Shown: one piece after another, positions 1 through 10,185 of the stretch
Layout: every line of letters begins with the position of its first letter
How positions within the stretch are numbered: the stretch's first letter is position 1
DNA from: Aquirufa lenticrescens
Lineage (GTDB): Bacteria; Bacteroidota; Bacteroidia; Cytophagales; Spirosomataceae
Length of the DNA stretch: 64,000 bases
Reading direction: 5' to 3'
Assembly (NCBI RefSeq): GCF_019916085.1
Contig: NZ_CP049834.1
Coordinates: 1 to 64,000 of the forward strand
Notes under the pieces: model-generated
The model's database searches: none
The model's input: only the letters and a program-made list of their open reading frames with translations
Told to the model about the DNA's origin: nothing
Made by a program: the position numbers and the translations under genes

Positions 1-40
1 TTAAAAATTCACCCTAAGAACTGTTTTACCCATAAAATTA

Positions 41-1471
41 ATGCAACTCGAAGTAAGAGACTTGTGGAATAAATGTCTGAATATCATCAAAAATGATATC
101 TCAGAGCAAAGTTTCGCTACTTGGTTTGCCCCTATCGTTCCGCTTAAATTCCAAAACAATACATTAACCATCCAAGTCCCTTCACAATTCTTCTATGAAT
201 GGTTAGAAGAGAAGCACGTGTCGGACTTAAGAAAGGCAATCGATTTAACGATTGGTCGCCAAGGAATGTTGGAGTATTCAATCGTTGTAGACAAAGGAGA
301 TCGCAAGAATCCACCGATCACTTTCAATCTTCCTCCTACTAATCAAGCTCAAAATCAGCAGAATAAGCCTAGCAACTTCCCTAACCCAGCGAAGAGTCCT
401 TTTGAGTTAAAAAACTTAGATTCTTTAGAATTAGATTCTTATTTAATTCCAAAATATACCTTTGATAAATTCATCGAAGGAGATTGCAATCGCTTAGGTC
501 GTGCTGCGGGCATGGCTGTAGCTAACAAACCTGGATTAACAGCCTTCAATCCATTGATGATTTACGGTGGTGTAGGTTTAGGTAAAACGCACTTAATCCA
601 AGCCATTGGTAATCAGATTAAAGATTCCTACCCAGATAAGTTTGTCCTTTACGTTTCAACAGAGAAATTCACTAACCAGTTTGTGAATGCTATTCGGAAT
701 AATTCTATCGAAGCCTTCACTAATTTCTACCTACAAGTAGATGTTTTAATTATTGATGATGTTCAGTTCTTGTCTGGTAAAGAGAAAACACAAGAGACTT
801 TCTTTAATATCTTTAATCACCTTCACCAATCAGGCAAGCAAATTATTCTTTCTTCAGACAGGGCTCCTAGAGATCTGGCTGGAATGGAAGATCGTTTGCT
901 ATCAAGATTCAAATGGGGACTAACCGCTGATTTACAGCAGCCCGATTTTGAGACCAGAATTGCCATTATTCAAAAGAAATTGCAAGAAGACGGTATTCAA
1001 ATCGACTTTGATGTGTTAGAATACTTAGCTCATTCGATTCAAACCAACGTTCGTGAATTAGAAGGCGTGATCATTTCATTAATGGCTCAAGCTTCTTTAA
1101 CGCGTAAGGAGATTGATTTAGAATTAGCTAAATCTACTTTAAAGAGCATCGTTAACGAACAAGAGAAGGAATTAAGTGTTGAAAGTATCTTAGATGTAGT
1201 AACAAATCATTTTGATGTGGATTTAGATACCTTACGTGGCAAATGTCGTAAGAAGGAAAATGTATTCCCTCGTCAAATAGCGATGTACATGCTCAAAGAA
1301 TTAACGAATTTACCTTTGAAATCGATTGGTTACCATTTTGGAGGAAGAGATCATAGCACCGTTATTCACGCAGTGCAGGCGGTTTCTGAAGCAATGGAAA
1401 CCGATCAAAGTGTCGAAAAGACCATTCGAAATCTTTTCACCCGATTTAATCTCAAAGGAGTTCAATCATAA
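41..1471 (+). CDS. dnaA: Chromosomal replication initiator DnaA
   Basis: DnaA binds DnaA boxes at oriC and opens the origin for DnaB loading. The 476-residue protein has the usual four parts: an N-terminal helicase/DiaA-interaction domain (about 1-85), a Gln/Asn/Pro-rich linker (about 90-125), an AAA+ core with Walker A GGVGLGKT at 176-183 and Walker B ending IIDD near 237-240, and a C-terminal DNA-binding domain with the signature GGRDHSTVIHA near residue 435. The length is normal. Only 40 bases lie upstream in the window and no DnaA box is visible there, so oriC probably lies before base 1 or elsewhere. A hairpin terminator follows directly. The position suggests the deposited chromosome was opened at dnaA. 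Confidence 0.98.
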   Translation: MQLEVRDLWNKCLNIIKNDISEQSFATWFAPIVPLKFQNNTLTIQVPSQFFYEWLEEKHVSDLRKAIDLTIGRQGMLEYSIVVDKGDRKNPPITFNLPPTNQAQNQQNKPSNFPNPAKSPFELKNLDSLELDSYLIPKYTFDKFIEGDCNRLGRAAGMAVANKPGLTAFNPLMIYGGVGLGKTHLIQAIGNQIKDSYPDKFVLYVSTEKFTNQFVNAIRNNSIEAFTNFYLQVDVLIIDDVQFLSGKEKTQETFFNIFNHLHQSGKQIILSSDRAPRDLAGMEDRLLSRFKWGLTADLQQPDFETRIAIIQKKLQEDGIQIDFDVLEYLAHSIQTNVRELEGVIISLMAQASLTRKEIDLELAKSTLKSIVNEQEKELSVESILDVVTNHFDVDLDTLRGKCRKKENVFPRQIAMYMLKELTNLPLKSIGYHFGGRDHSTVIHAVQAVSEAMETDQSVEKTIRNLFTRFNLKGVQS

Positions 1472-1504
1472 AAAAAGCGACTAATCTACATTAGCCGCTT
1501 TTTT
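1471..1504. terminator. Bidirectional intrinsic terminator, dnaA/recA
   Basis: Between the convergent dnaA and recA stops, an A-run leads into a stem (GCG-a-CTAAT against ATTAG-c-CGC, one A/C mismatch, CTAC loop) followed by a T-run. A-run and T-run flank both sides, so it can stop transcription in both directions. Confidence 0.85.
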
Positions 1505-1523
1505 ATTGAATTTGGATTATTGC

Positions 1524-2582
1524 TTATTCAGCCACAGCTTCCATATCTAATAAGGCACTATCATCCACTTTTACTTTATCCTTTATTTTCGCCTCAAGTT
1601 CTTCCATTAATTCTGGATTATCCTTAATCAAGTCTTTCACTGCATCGCGACCTTGACCTAAACGATTTCCATTGTAGGAGAACCATGAGCCTGATTTATC
1701 GATGACGTTTAAATCCACTCCTAAATCAAGAATTTCGCCAGCTTTCGAAATACCTTCGCCATACATAATGTCGAATTCAACTACTTTAAATGGAGGCGCT
1801 AATTTATTCTTCACCACTTTCACACGTGTTCTATTACCTGTGATCGAATCTGCACTTTCCTTGATTTGACCTGCACGACGGATATCCAGACGAACAGAGG
1901 CATAGAATTTTAAAGCATTACCACCGGTAGTTGTTTCAGGAGAACCGAACATCACACCAATCTTATCACGTAACTGATTAATGAAAACACAGCAACAGCC
2001 TGTTTTATTAATAGTACCTGTTAGTTTACGAAGTGCTTGAGACATCAAACGAGCTTGAAGACCCATCTTCGAATCCCCCATCTCCCCTTCAATCTCCGCT
2101 TTAGGAACTAAAGCGGCTACGGAGTCAATGACAATAATGTCAATAGCTCCAGATGAAATCAAATGTTCTGCTATTTCTAAAGCTTGCTCCCCATTGTCTG
2201 GTTGAGAGATTAACAGGTTCTCACAGTCGATACCTAATTTCTCTGCATAGGAACGATCAAAAGCGTGCTCCGCATCGACGAAGGCGGCTAAACCACCTGC
2301 CTTCTGCGCTTCCGCAATCATATGCAAAGTCAAGGTTGTTTTTCCAGACGATTCTGGGCCATAGATTTCTACTACACGACCTCTAGGTACACCGCCAATT
2401 CCTAAGGCTAAGTCTAATCCCAATGAGCCCGTTGAAATAACTGGCACATCCATCACTTTACTATCTGATAAACGCATAACGGTACCTTTCCCGTACGCTT
2501 TATCTAATTTCTCTAACGTAGTTTGTAAAGCTTTTAACTTTTCAGCCGCTAGGCCTTGCGCATCACTAGCTTGTTTCGCCAT
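1524..2582 (-). CDS. recA: Recombinase RecA
   Basis: RecA is the strand-exchange ATPase of homologous recombination and the SOS co-protease. The 352-residue protein has Walker A GPESSGKT at 75-82, the start motif [16 protein letters not shown] at about 49-64, the DNA-binding loop L1/L2 region ([15 protein letters not shown] and [13 protein letters not shown]) and the acidic C-terminal tail (…[10 protein letters not shown]). Length is typical and there is no intein. It converges on dnaA with a shared terminator. A possible minus-strand -7 element TATTTTTG lies at 2647-2654; no clear LexA-type palindrome is visible upstream. Confidence 0.98.
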   Translation of the reverse strand: MAKQASDAQGLAAEKLKALQTTLEKLDKAYGKGTVMRLSDSKVMDVPVISTGSLGLDLALGIGGVPRGRVVEIYGPESSGKTTLTLHMIAEAQKAGGLAAFVDAEHAFDRSYAEKLGIDCENLLISQPDNGEQALEIAEHLISSGAIDIIVIDSVAALVPKAEIEGEMGDSKMGLQARLMSQALRKLTGTINKTGCCCVFINQLRDKIGVMFGSPETTTGGNALKFYASVRLDIRRAGQIKESADSITGNRTRVKVVKNKLAPPFKVVEFDIMYGEGISKAGEILDLGVDLNVIDKSGSWFSYNGNRLGQGRDAVKDLIKDNPELMEELEAKIKDKVKVDDSALLDMEAVAE

Positions 2583-2619
2583 TTTCGTATTTTATCTAAA
2601 AATTTATGGGGCAATCGAC

Positions 2620-2654
2620 TATATTTGTTTTATCGTTTGGCCTATACAAAAATA
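2620..2654. promoter_or_regulatory. Possible divergent -7 elements, recA / DUF3108
   Basis: A plus-strand TATATTTG at 2620-2627 and a minus-strand TATTTTTG at 2647-2654 both match the Bacteroidota -7 consensus TAnnTTTG and point toward DUF3108 and recA respectively. Neither has a well-spaced TTG -33 element, so these are candidates only. Confidence 0.3.
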
Positions 2655-2708
2655 GAAAATTGCCTCTAATTTTTTATACAATCAATTGATAATAAATTGT
2701 GCTTTGTC

Positions 2709-3500
2709 GTGAAAAATCAGACTCTTGTTATTTTTCTATTCTTATGTTCTTACTTGAGCCTTTTCGCTCAAGAAAATAATGCATTAGTCTCTGGCGAAAA
2801 TCTAAAATACCGAATCCATTTAGGGTTTATTAATGCAGCAGAGGCAACGATTAAAAGCAGCCCAAACACTTTCACCATTGATGATCAAATCGTGCGTAAG
2901 GTAGAAATAGAAGGAAAGACTACTGGCGTTTTAGAGTTATTCAGTCCGTTAAGGGATTATTGGTCTGCTCAAATCGATACAAAAACCCTTCTTCCTATAA
3001 AGACTGAAATGCGCAAACGTGAAGGGCGCTACCGCAAGGAGGAAACCGTTCTGTATCAAATGGACAAAGGTTTTGCGAAAATAACCTCTCCACAAAACAA
3101 ACCGGTAACCAGTACGATGGCGGGGCCTAAAGATTTATTAGATCTCATCTCTGCTTATTATTTCTTGCGAAGTAAACCCGTGGCAGACAAGAAACCAGGT
3201 TCTAAATGGTCCGCGCAGGTATTAGTAGATAGTAAAATTTATGAACTGGTATTAGTGGTGAAAGCGAAAGAAACCATTGAAACGGAAGCAGGGAAACGAT
3301 CAAGCATCAAAACCAATATTCTTTTGCCTAAAAATAATTTATTTAAAGAGGAGGATGCGATACGTTTGTGGATCAGTGACGACGAATACCAGGTGCCGTT
3401 GAAAGTCCAAGTCAACTTAAAAATCGGTTTTTTAACCATCGACTTAGTCGATTATAGTATTCAAGGCAAGAAAATCTATTTTCCTAAGGCCTCCTTATAA
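2709..3500 (+). CDS. DUF3108 family secreted protein
   Basis: A 263-residue exported protein of unknown role. It begins with a hydrophobic signal peptide ending near SLFAQ and continues with a beta-rich domain (GENLKYRIHLGFINAAEATI…) that I recognise as DUF3108, a periplasmic or outer-membrane-associated family common in Bacteroidota. A TTG at 2697 would add four residues, but the GTG at 2709 gives a cleaner signal peptide (Met-Lys-Asn then hydrophobic core). The 3' end overlaps the convergent photolyase gene by 25 bases. Function is not known; the family call is fairly confident. Confidence 0.8.
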   Translation: MKNQTLVIFLFLCSYLSLFAQENNALVSGENLKYRIHLGFINAAEATIKSSPNTFTIDDQIVRKVEIEGKTTGVLELFSPLRDYWSAQIDTKTLLPIKTEMRKREGRYRKEETVLYQMDKGFAKITSPQNKPVTSTMAGPKDLLDLISAYYFLRSKPVADKKPGSKWSAQVLVDSKIYELVLVVKAKETIETEAGKRSSIKTNILLPKNNLFKEEDAIRLWISDDEYQVPLKVQVNLKIGFLTIDLVDYSIQGKKIYFPKASL

Positions 3501-4765
3501 GCGGCTAATACTCGGCCGCGCGCAAACTCGTGATTGACGATAGGTGCAGGATAGGTCAATTCTTGTAATTCAGGGACCCATTTTTTGATGTAGGCCAAAG
3601 ATTGATCGAATTTTTGCGTCTGTAGAGTGGGATTAAAGACTCTAAAATAAGGAGCCGCATCACAACCCGAACCTGCTGCCCATTGCCATCCCCCATTATT
3701 TGCTGCAAAATCAAAATCCAATAATTTCTCTGCAAAATAAGCTTCTCCCCAGCGCCAATCGATTAATAGATGCTTCACTAAAAAGCTCGCCACAATCATT
3801 CTCACTCGATTGTGCATAAAACCAGTGGCATTCAATTCTCGCATCCCTGCATCAACAATCGGGTAACCTGTTTTCCCTTCACACCAGGCCTTGAATTCCT
3901 CTTCGTTATTGCGCCAGTTCATACGATCGTATTCTTTTCTAAATGAATGTCGTTCAGATATATGTGGAAAATGATGCAGAATATTAAAATAAAAATCACG
4001 CCAAATCAATTCATTCAACCAAACTTCGGACTTTCCTAATGCCTGACGAACTAAAGAACGAATTGACACCGTTCCAAAACGCAGATGCACCGAGAGTCTG
4101 GATGTTCCTGGTTTGGCAGGAAAATCACGGTCCTGAGCATAGGATTTAATCAACTCATCCGCCACAATGGCCTGAGGGAAAAGTAAACCAGATGGCTGAA
4201 AACCAATATCAGATAATGAGGGAATGCTAAACGTCGCAGAAACATAATTTCTACTAGCAGAGGAAGGAAAATTAGGCAGAACAATTTCGGCTAATAAGGC
4301 TTTCCACTTGCGGGAATAAGGCGTAAAAACGGTATAGGGCGTACCAGCACCTGACAAAACCTCGTCTTTCTCAAAAACGACTTGATCCTTAAACGTTTTG
4401 AATTCTACCCCTTTTTCTTTGGCGAACGAGCTTACTGCTACATCGCGATCCAAACCATACCGTTCGTAATCGTGATTGGTATAGATACGGGCCACATCCC
4501 ATTCGTTCAATAACTCTTTGAAGATATCAATAGGATTACCGTGTTTGACACAAAGATGACCTCCTATCGCCTCACTTAACTGTGTGATTGATTGATGAAT
4601 AAACTCCACTCGGCCATCTTTTTTAGAAGGTAGTCGATCTAGGATGTTTGTGTCAAAAATAAAGAGAGGAAGGACGGGATCTTTTTCAGACAAGGCTTGG
4701 AATAATCCTGCATTGTCTTCAATTCTTAAATCACGTCTAAACCAAAATATGGAAACTTTTTTCAT
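3476..4765 (-). CDS. phrB: Deoxyribodipyrimidine photolyase (class I, cryptochrome/photolyase family)
   Basis: Light-driven repair enzyme that splits cyclobutane pyrimidine dimers using FADH- and an antenna chromophore. The 429-residue protein starts with the Rossmann-like N-terminal domain (FWFRRDLRIEDN, residues about 7-18) and ends with the helical FAD-binding domain, including TSRLSVHLRFGTVS (about 219-232), WRDFYFNI, and NNGGWQWAAGSGCDAAPYFR near 350-370, the hallmark of the class I photolyase flavin/substrate pocket. Length is at the short end for the family (about 430-470). It is monocistronic and convergent with DUF3108. Whether the substrate is CPD or another lesion cannot be settled by eye, but the WQWAAG motif favours CPD. 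Confidence 0.92.
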   Translation of the reverse strand: MKKVSIFWFRRDLRIEDNAGLFQALSEKDPVLPLFIFDTNILDRLPSKKDGRVEFIHQSITQLSEAIGGHLCVKHGNPIDIFKELLNEWDVARIYTNHDYERYGLDRDVAVSSFAKEKGVEFKTFKDQVVFEKDEVLSGAGTPYTVFTPYSRKWKALLAEIVLPNFPSSASRNYVSATFSIPSLSDIGFQPSGLLFPQAIVADELIKSYAQDRDFPAKPGTSRLSVHLRFGTVSIRSLVRQALGKSEVWLNELIWRDFYFNILHHFPHISERHSFRKEYDRMNWRNNEEEFKAWCEGKTGYPIVDAGMRELNATGFMHNRVRMIVASFLVKHLLIDWRWGEAYFAEKLLDFDFAANNGGWQWAAGSGCDAAPYFRVFNPTLQTQKFDQSLAYIKKWVPELQELTYPAPIVNHEFARGRVLAAYKEALGK

Positions 4766-4824
4766 CCTCTATGTATCTTAAAGGGGTAAACTACGCAGAT
4801 TCTAGATTGTTTCAAAAATTTACC

Positions 4825-4856
4825 TTGACAAGCCCCCCTTCAATATGGTATATTTG
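4825..4856 (+). promoter_or_regulatory. Strong Bacteroidota promoter for queA
   Basis: TTG at 4825-4827 (within TTGACA), a 21-base spacer, then TATATTTG at 4849-4856: an excellent match to the -33/-7 Bacteroidota promoter. The predicted start site near 4862 leaves a roughly 24-base leader before queA. Confidence 0.75.
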
Positions 4857-4885
4857 TAGATTATAAATATTCAAACCCGCTGAGA

Positions 4886-5938
4886 ATGAAATTATCTGAA
4901 TTCAGATTTGATTTACCCCAAAACTTAATTGCTCTTAACCCTACCGAGAATCGCGAAGATGCGCGTATGATGGTGGTTAATCGTAAGAATAAGACGATTG
5001 AACATAAGAAATTCACGGATATCATCGACTATTTTGGCGAAGGTGATGTCTTAGTTACAAACAATACAAAAGTTTTCCCTGCTCGTCTTTACGGTAACAA
5101 GGAGAAAACAGGAGCTCAAATCGAGGTCTTTTTATTAAGAGAATTAAATAGAGAACACCGTCTTTGGGACGTATTAGTAGATCCAGCTCGTAAAATCCGT
5201 GTGGGTAATAAATTGTATTTCGGTGATTCTGACCTAGTGGCTGAGGTTATCGACAATACCACTTCTCGGGGACGTACGATTCGTTTCCTTTACGATGGAG
5301 ATCATGATGCATTAATGCAGGCCATCCATGAATTAGGCGAAACACCACTTCCGGACGAGATTCGCTTTAAAAGAGCAGCGACTGAAGATGACCGCGATCG
5401 TTTCCAAACTATATATGCAGAGCACGTAGGTGCGGTGGCGGCTCCTACAGCGGGTTTACACTTTTCGAAGATTGTTATGAAGCGTATGGAATTAAACGGC
5501 GCTCAGTTCACTCCTATTACTTTGCACGTCGGTTTAGGTACTTTCCGTCAGGTGGATGTAGAGGATTTGACCAAACACAAAACAGATTCAGAACACTTTA
5601 TGATCGACGATTCGACTTGCAACTTTGTGAACGAAGCAATCGACAATAAAAAACAAGTATTAGCAGTAGGAACAACCGTTATGAAGGCTTTAGAGTCTTC
5701 TGTATCAGCTAGCGGCCACTTAAAGCCTATTAATAGCTGGACAGATAAATTCATCTTCCCTCCCTACGAATTTAAAATCCCTACAGCTTTATTAACGAAT
5801 TTCCACCTTCCAGAATCGATTCTATTAATGATGGCATCGGCATTTGGTGGTCACGAGTTAATCACGGAAGCGTACAAACAAGCCATCAAAGAGAAATACC
5901 GTTTCTTCTCGTATGGTGACGTGATGTTAATCATCTAA
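4886..5938 (+). CDS. queA: tRNA preQ1(34) S-adenosylmethionine ribosyltransferase-isomerase QueA
   Basis: Transfers and isomerises the ribosyl group of SAM to 7-aminomethyl-7-deazaguanine at tRNA position 34, making epoxyqueuosine. The 350-residue protein opens with [15 protein letters not shown] and carries family motifs [12 protein letters not shown] (about 57-68), [14 protein letters not shown] (about 179-192), THLVG-like [13 protein letters not shown] (about 211-223), and [19 protein letters not shown] near the C-terminus. Length is normal. It heads a plus-strand run with ispD (20-base gap). The strong promoter just upstream fixes the ATG start. Confidence 0.97.
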   Translation: MKLSEFRFDLPQNLIALNPTENREDARMMVVNRKNKTIEHKKFTDIIDYFGEGDVLVTNNTKVFPARLYGNKEKTGAQIEVFLLRELNREHRLWDVLVDPARKIRVGNKLYFGDSDLVAEVIDNTTSRGRTIRFLYDGDHDALMQAIHELGETPLPDEIRFKRAATEDDRDRFQTIYAEHVGAVAAPTAGLHFSKIVMKRMELNGAQFTPITLHVGLGTFRQVDVEDLTKHKTDSEHFMIDDSTCNFVNEAIDNKKQVLAVGTTVMKALESSVSASGHLKPINSWTDKFIFPPYEFKIPTALLTNFHLPESILLMMASAFGGHELITEAYKQAIKEKYRFFSYGDVMLII

Positions 5939-5958
5939 TTGAAATAATCGGGTTTGCT

Positions 5959-6624
5959 TTGAAAAAATATGCCATTATTGTCGCAGGGGGTTCCGGTCAG
6001 CGTATGCAGAGTGCGGTCCCGAAGCAATTTTTGCTTTTGCAGGGCAAACCCGTTTTATACCATACCCTCGCTGCCTTTTACCAGGCAGATGCTACCACAG
6101 AAATAATTCTGGTATTACCAGTTGATCAATTTTCCTACTGGGAAACGCTAGTTGCAGGATTACCACCTATTCCACATCGTTTGGTCGCTGGAGGCAATTC
6201 CCGGTTCCAAAGTAGTCAACATGCGATTCAAACCTTGACGGAAGACGGAATGGTAGCCATCCACGATGGAGTAAGACCCTTAATTGATCCTGACTTGATT
6301 ACTGCTAGTTTTAAAGCGGCTTCTGAAAAAGGGAATGCGGTTTTAGCTGTAGCTTCTAAGGATTCTGTTCGGTTTTATTCATCTGATATGGATGCCTTTA
6401 AACACTTAAATCGTGAATCAATTCGTTTGATACAAACTCCCCAAATCTTCTCCGTTAAAGACTTACAAGAAGCCTTTCAACAAAGTTATTCGGAGGATTT
6501 CACCGATGATGCACGTGTAGTAGAAGCTTTAGGAATACAAATTAACCTAGTAGAAGGATCTTATAAAAATATCAAAATCACCACACCGGAGGATTTGTTA
6601 TTAGCTGAGGTCTTAATGAAATAA
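5959..6624 (+). CDS. ispD: 2-C-methyl-D-erythritol 4-phosphate cytidylyltransferase IspD
   Basis: Third step of the non-mevalonate (MEP) isoprenoid pathway: MEP plus CTP gives CDP-methylerythritol. The 221-residue protein has the nucleotide-binding N-terminus IIVAGGSGQRM (6-16) with the following PKQF, VAIHDGVRPLI at about 95-105, and LIQTPQIF near 153. The start is TTG; no ATG gives a complete glycine-rich loop. It lies 20 bases after queA and 3 bases before the MMPL exporter, suggesting one transcript. Confidence 0.95.
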   Translation: MKKYAIIVAGGSGQRMQSAVPKQFLLLQGKPVLYHTLAAFYQADATTEIILVLPVDQFSYWETLVAGLPPIPHRLVAGGNSRFQSSQHAIQTLTEDGMVAIHDGVRPLIDPDLITASFKAASEKGNAVLAVASKDSVRFYSSDMDAFKHLNRESIRLIQTPQIFSVKDLQEAFQQSYSEDFTDDARVVEALGIQINLVEGSYKNIKITTPEDLLLAEVLMK

Positions 6625-6627
6625 TCT

Positions 6628-9003
6628 ATGAAAAACGCTTGGAATTGGATTGGAAAGAGCATCCTACAGTTTAAATTTACCCTATTAGGATTCATTCTTT
6701 TACTGACGATTGGCTTAGGATTTAAGGCAAGCCAAATCCAACTTAGCTATGAATTAGCCAAGATCCTTCCTGCTTCAGATGAGCGTTTTCAACTCTACGA
6801 AGGATTCAAGAAGAAATATGGAGAGGATGGTGCTGTCATGGTTATCGCAGTCGAAAATCCTCAAATATTTAGCCCAGTCGAATTTAAGGCTTGGCGTGAT
6901 TTGAGTAATGATGTCAAAAAGCAAGCAGGTATCAAGAATGTACTTTCCCTGGCGACATTGCCAGAATTATACATTGATTCCGTTGAGAAGAAATTCAAAA
7001 CGCGTCCTTTATTAGATAGTACATTAACTTTAAATGAGAGCAACTTAGTTGCCTTTAAATCAAAATTAGACCAACTACCTATCTACAAAAACTTCCTTTA
7101 CACGGAAGACCTGAAGACGCATTTACTGTTGATTACCTTAGATCAAAAGGTCATCAATGATAAAGGACGCATTACTTTGGTCAGAAAAATCAAAGCGTTA
7201 GGCGAGCAATACCAAGCAAAAATGAAGCATTCGGTGCATATGACAGGTATGCCTTTCATCCGCACCGAATATACATCGCAAGTAACGAAGGAATTAAGCT
7301 TGTTTTTGGGTTTAGCCATCCTGGTAACTTCATTAATCTTGTTGTTCTTCTTCCGCTCTTTTCAAGTCGTGTTCTTTGCGAATATCGTGGTCTTGGTGGG
7401 CATCGTGGCTTCATTAGCGACTATTGTGTTCTTTGGATTTAAGATCACGCTTCTATCTGGTTTAATACCTCCACTTATTGTCGTGATCGGAATTCCGAAT
7501 GTGATTTTCTTATTGAATAAGTACCACGAGACCTATTTAGCAGGCAAAAGCAAGGAAGAATCCTTAATCGAAAGTGCATCAAAAGTGGGGAGAACGTTAT
7601 TCTTAGCTAATTTGACTACTTCGATTGGTTTTGGGGTTTTTGCCTTTACGGGATCAGCTTTGTTAGTTGAGTTTGGGATTGTGGCCGCGTTGAATGTGAT
7701 GATCACCTTCTTTGTTTCGCTAGTATTGATTCCTATTTTCTTTAGTTTTTTAGCTCCTCCACAGCAGAAAGATTTAGCGCATTTCGAGTCAGTGAGAGTG
7801 AACAAATTCTTAAACCGAGTGGATATTTGGGTGCTACATCACCGGAAGTTTATCTATGGGTTCATTTCGATCGTGTTAGTTATCTCTTTCTATGGCCTGA
7901 GTAAAATTCAAGCCGTGGGTTATATTGTGGACGATTTGCCACGGGATAATGCCATTTTTACGGATTTAAAGTTTGTAGAAGATCGCTTTAAGGGCGTCAT
8001 GCCTTTTGAGGTGAATATCGATGCGTTTGAAAAAGGGAGAGCGTTGACGCCGGAGCTTTTGGCCAAAATAAAACGAACTGAAAAATTAGTTGCTAAGTAT
8101 CCAGAATTCACCCAAGGCCTTTCCATTCTGACGGCCACTAAATACTTGTATCAAGTATACCGCGGCGGAGATCCTAAATACTTCACTTTACCGGGAATCG
8201 ATGAATTAGCTAAGCTAAAAGACTTTCAATCGAGTCTTGATGGCAAAAACAACAATTTATTTGCTGGGTTCATCGATAAAGACAAACGTTTCACGCGCAT
8301 CAGTTTCCAAATGCAGGATGCCGGAACGGTACGTACAAAACAATTATTTGATGAGATCCAGCCTAAAATCGACAGTATTTTTAGAACCGATATCGAATCG
8401 GGCGAATTACTCCCGAAAGGTGATAAAAGAGGTTACCAAGCCGATGTGACAGGTAATTCTGTGATTTATGCATTCCAAACAGAATACTTGCAAGTCAACC
8501 TCATCGAAAGTACCATTACAGCTATCATTTTGATTTGCATCCTGATGGCACTCTTATTCCGTTCATGGAAAATGGTATTAATTTCTACCCTACCGAGCTT
8601 AATTCCATTGATTATAACAGCTGGTCTGATGGGGTACTTCGGAATCGCATTAAAGCCTAGCACGATTTTAATTTTCTCCATTGCTTTCGGTATTTCCAGT
8701 GATGGTACCATCTATTTCTTGACTCGCTACAAAGAAGAGTGGGGTAAAAACAATCAAAACGTTCAAAGAGCCGTTCAAACGACTATTTTAAAAACAGGGG
8801 TTTCGATGTTCTACACAGCCATGATCCTGTTCTTTGGCTTCTTTATATTTACGGCATCTACTTTTAAAGGAACGCAGGCCTTAGGTATTTTGGTTTCAGT
8901 CACTCTATTGATGGCGATGATTTGTAACTTGATTTTATTACCAGCCTTCTTATTAGGATTAAATAAAAAAGAGATTTCCACCATTTTAGAGGAGGATTTG
9001 TAA
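6628..9003 (+). CDS. MMPL/RND-superfamily transporter
   Basis: Inner-membrane proton-driven exporter of the RND superfamily, 791 residues with two repeats of one large periplasmic loop plus about six transmembrane segments. The first transmembrane helix is at about 15-32, periplasmic loop about 35-220, a membrane cluster about 225-380, a second loop about 410-640, and a final cluster to 785. No adaptor or outer-membrane partner is adjacent, and the architecture is that of MMPL lipid or hopanoid-type exporters more than of AcrB (which is over 1000 residues). It is tightly packed between ispD (3 bases) and an MFS gene (0 bases). The substrate cannot be told. Confidence 0.85.
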   Translation: MKNAWNWIGKSILQFKFTLLGFILLLTIGLGFKASQIQLSYELAKILPASDERFQLYEGFKKKYGEDGAVMVIAVENPQIFSPVEFKAWRDLSNDVKKQAGIKNVLSLATLPELYIDSVEKKFKTRPLLDSTLTLNESNLVAFKSKLDQLPIYKNFLYTEDLKTHLLLITLDQKVINDKGRITLVRKIKALGEQYQAKMKHSVHMTGMPFIRTEYTSQVTKELSLFLGLAILVTSLILLFFFRSFQVVFFANIVVLVGIVASLATIVFFGFKITLLSGLIPPLIVVIGIPNVIFLLNKYHETYLAGKSKEESLIESASKVGRTLFLANLTTSIGFGVFAFTGSALLVEFGIVAALNVMITFFVSLVLIPIFFSFLAPPQQKDLAHFESVRVNKFLNRVDIWVLHHRKFIYGFISIVLVISFYGLSKIQAVGYIVDDLPRDNAIFTDLKFVEDRFKGVMPFEVNIDAFEKGRALTPELLAKIKRTEKLVAKYPEFTQGLSILTATKYLYQVYRGGDPKYFTLPGIDELAKLKDFQSSLDGKNNNLFAGFIDKDKRFTRISFQMQDAGTVRTKQLFDEIQPKIDSIFRTDIESGELLPKGDKRGYQADVTGNSVIYAFQTEYLQVNLIESTITAIILICILMALLFRSWKMVLISTLPSLIPLIITAGLMGYFGIALKPSTILIFSIAFGISSDGTIYFLTRYKEEWGKNNQNVQRAVQTTILKTGVSMFYTAMILFFGFFIFTASTFKGTQALGILVSVTLLMAMICNLILLPAFLLGLNKKEISTILEEDL

Positions 9004-10185
9004 ATGGCTGAGACTAAACCTTCCTTATATACACTATCCTTCTTTTTGCTTTGCTTGAGCAACTTTTTGTTTTCAGCTAGTTTTTCGATGATAATTCCTG
9101 AATTACCGGATTATTTAGCGAGCCTCGGTGGAAAAGAATACATAGGCTATACCATTGCCTTATTCACGCTAGCTGCGGGATTATCTCGTCCCTTTTCAGG
9201 TAAATTAACCGATCATATTGGACGTATACCCATCATGGCCTTCGGTTCGCTTGTTTGTTTTATCTGCGGCGGACTTTACCCGCTATTGCATACTGTCCAG
9301 GGGTTTTTATTTCTACGTTTTATTCATGGAATGTCTACTGGGACTAAACCCACTGCAACGGCAGCTTATGTAGCAGATGTCATCCCGGAAGACCGCAGAG
9401 GAGAAGCTCAAGGTAGTTTAGGCATCTTTACAGCGACTGGAATGTCCATTGGGCCTGCGATAGGCAGTTTCTTAGCCTCAACATATGGTTTAGACCAAAT
9501 GTTTTACATCTCATCCGTCTTTGCCCTAGCCTCCATCCTCATTTTAAGTCGAATGAAAGAGACGCTGCCAAAGGCTATGAAATCACGATTCAGTCTCTCC
9601 CTATTTCGGATTGGTTGGAAAGATGTGTTTGAACCCAAAGTCATTCCCGTTTTTTGGGTAATGCTGTTCGTGTCCTTTTCTGCTGGGGCGATGATTACCT
9701 TGATTCCTGATACTTCAAAGGTGGTAGGATGGTCAAATAAAGGCTTATATTTTACGATATACACCATTTCTTCTATTGTAATTCGGTTCTTTTTTTCCAA
9801 AGCGTCGGATCAATATGGACGAATTCCGGTGTTGATTTTTGGCTGCTTTATGCTAAGTCTTTCGATGTTCTTACTCGTATTTTCAGCCAATTCTTATCTT
9901 CTAATTGCTTCTGCTGTCATTTATGGAATCGCCTGGGGATTCAACACGCCTACTTTAGCAGCCTGGACCAATGACCTAGGCGACAAAAATCACATGGGTC
10001 GCGCTATGGCCACGATGTATATCGCCTTAGAGGCAGGAATAGGCATAGGCGCCTATGTTTCAGGCGAAATTTACCAAGGAGTGGCGAGCCAAATTCCTAT
10101 TCCCTTTTTACTTGCCGCCTTATTATCTTTATTAGCTTTTCTCTTATTGTGGACAAAAAAACGAAATTGGACCTATGGAATTTAG
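9004..10185 (+). CDS. MFS transporter
   Basis: Major facilitator superfamily permease of 393 residues, about 12 hydrophobic segments. The loop 2-3 signature appears as GKLTDHIGRIPIM (about 67-79) and motif-C-like glycine-rich helix GSLGIFTATGMSIGPAIG (about 139-156), typical of drug:H+ antiporters of the DHA1 type. The ATG follows the stop of the MMPL gene with no spacer, implying translational coupling. Substrate unknown; multidrug or sugar efflux are both possible. Confidence 0.85.
   Translation: MAETKPSLYTLSFFLLCLSNFLFSASFSMIIPELPDYLASLGGKEYIGYTIALFTLAAGLSRPFSGKLTDHIGRIPIMAFGSLVCFICGGLYPLLHTVQGFLFLRFIHGMSTGTKPTATAAYVADVIPEDRRGEAQGSLGIFTATGMSIGPAIGSFLASTYGLDQMFYISSVFALASILILSRMKETLPKAMKSRFSLSLFRIGWKDVFEPKVIPVFWVMLFVSFSAGAMITLIPDTSKVVGWSNKGLYFTIYTISSIVIRFFFSKASDQYGRIPVLIFGCFMLSLSMFLLVFSANSYLLIASAVIYGIAWGFNTPTLAAWTNDLGDKNHMGRAMATMYIALEAGIGIGAYVSGEIYQGVASQIPIPFLLAALLSLLAFLLLWTKKRNWTYGI

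Noticed and set aside
1-40. Origin of replication upstream of dnaA
   Set aside because: Only 40 bases are visible and no DnaA box or AT-rich repeat set can be seen.
4857-4885. A preQ1 riboswitch upstream of queA
   Set aside because: The leader from the predicted start site is only about 24 bases with no pseudoknot-forming stretch.
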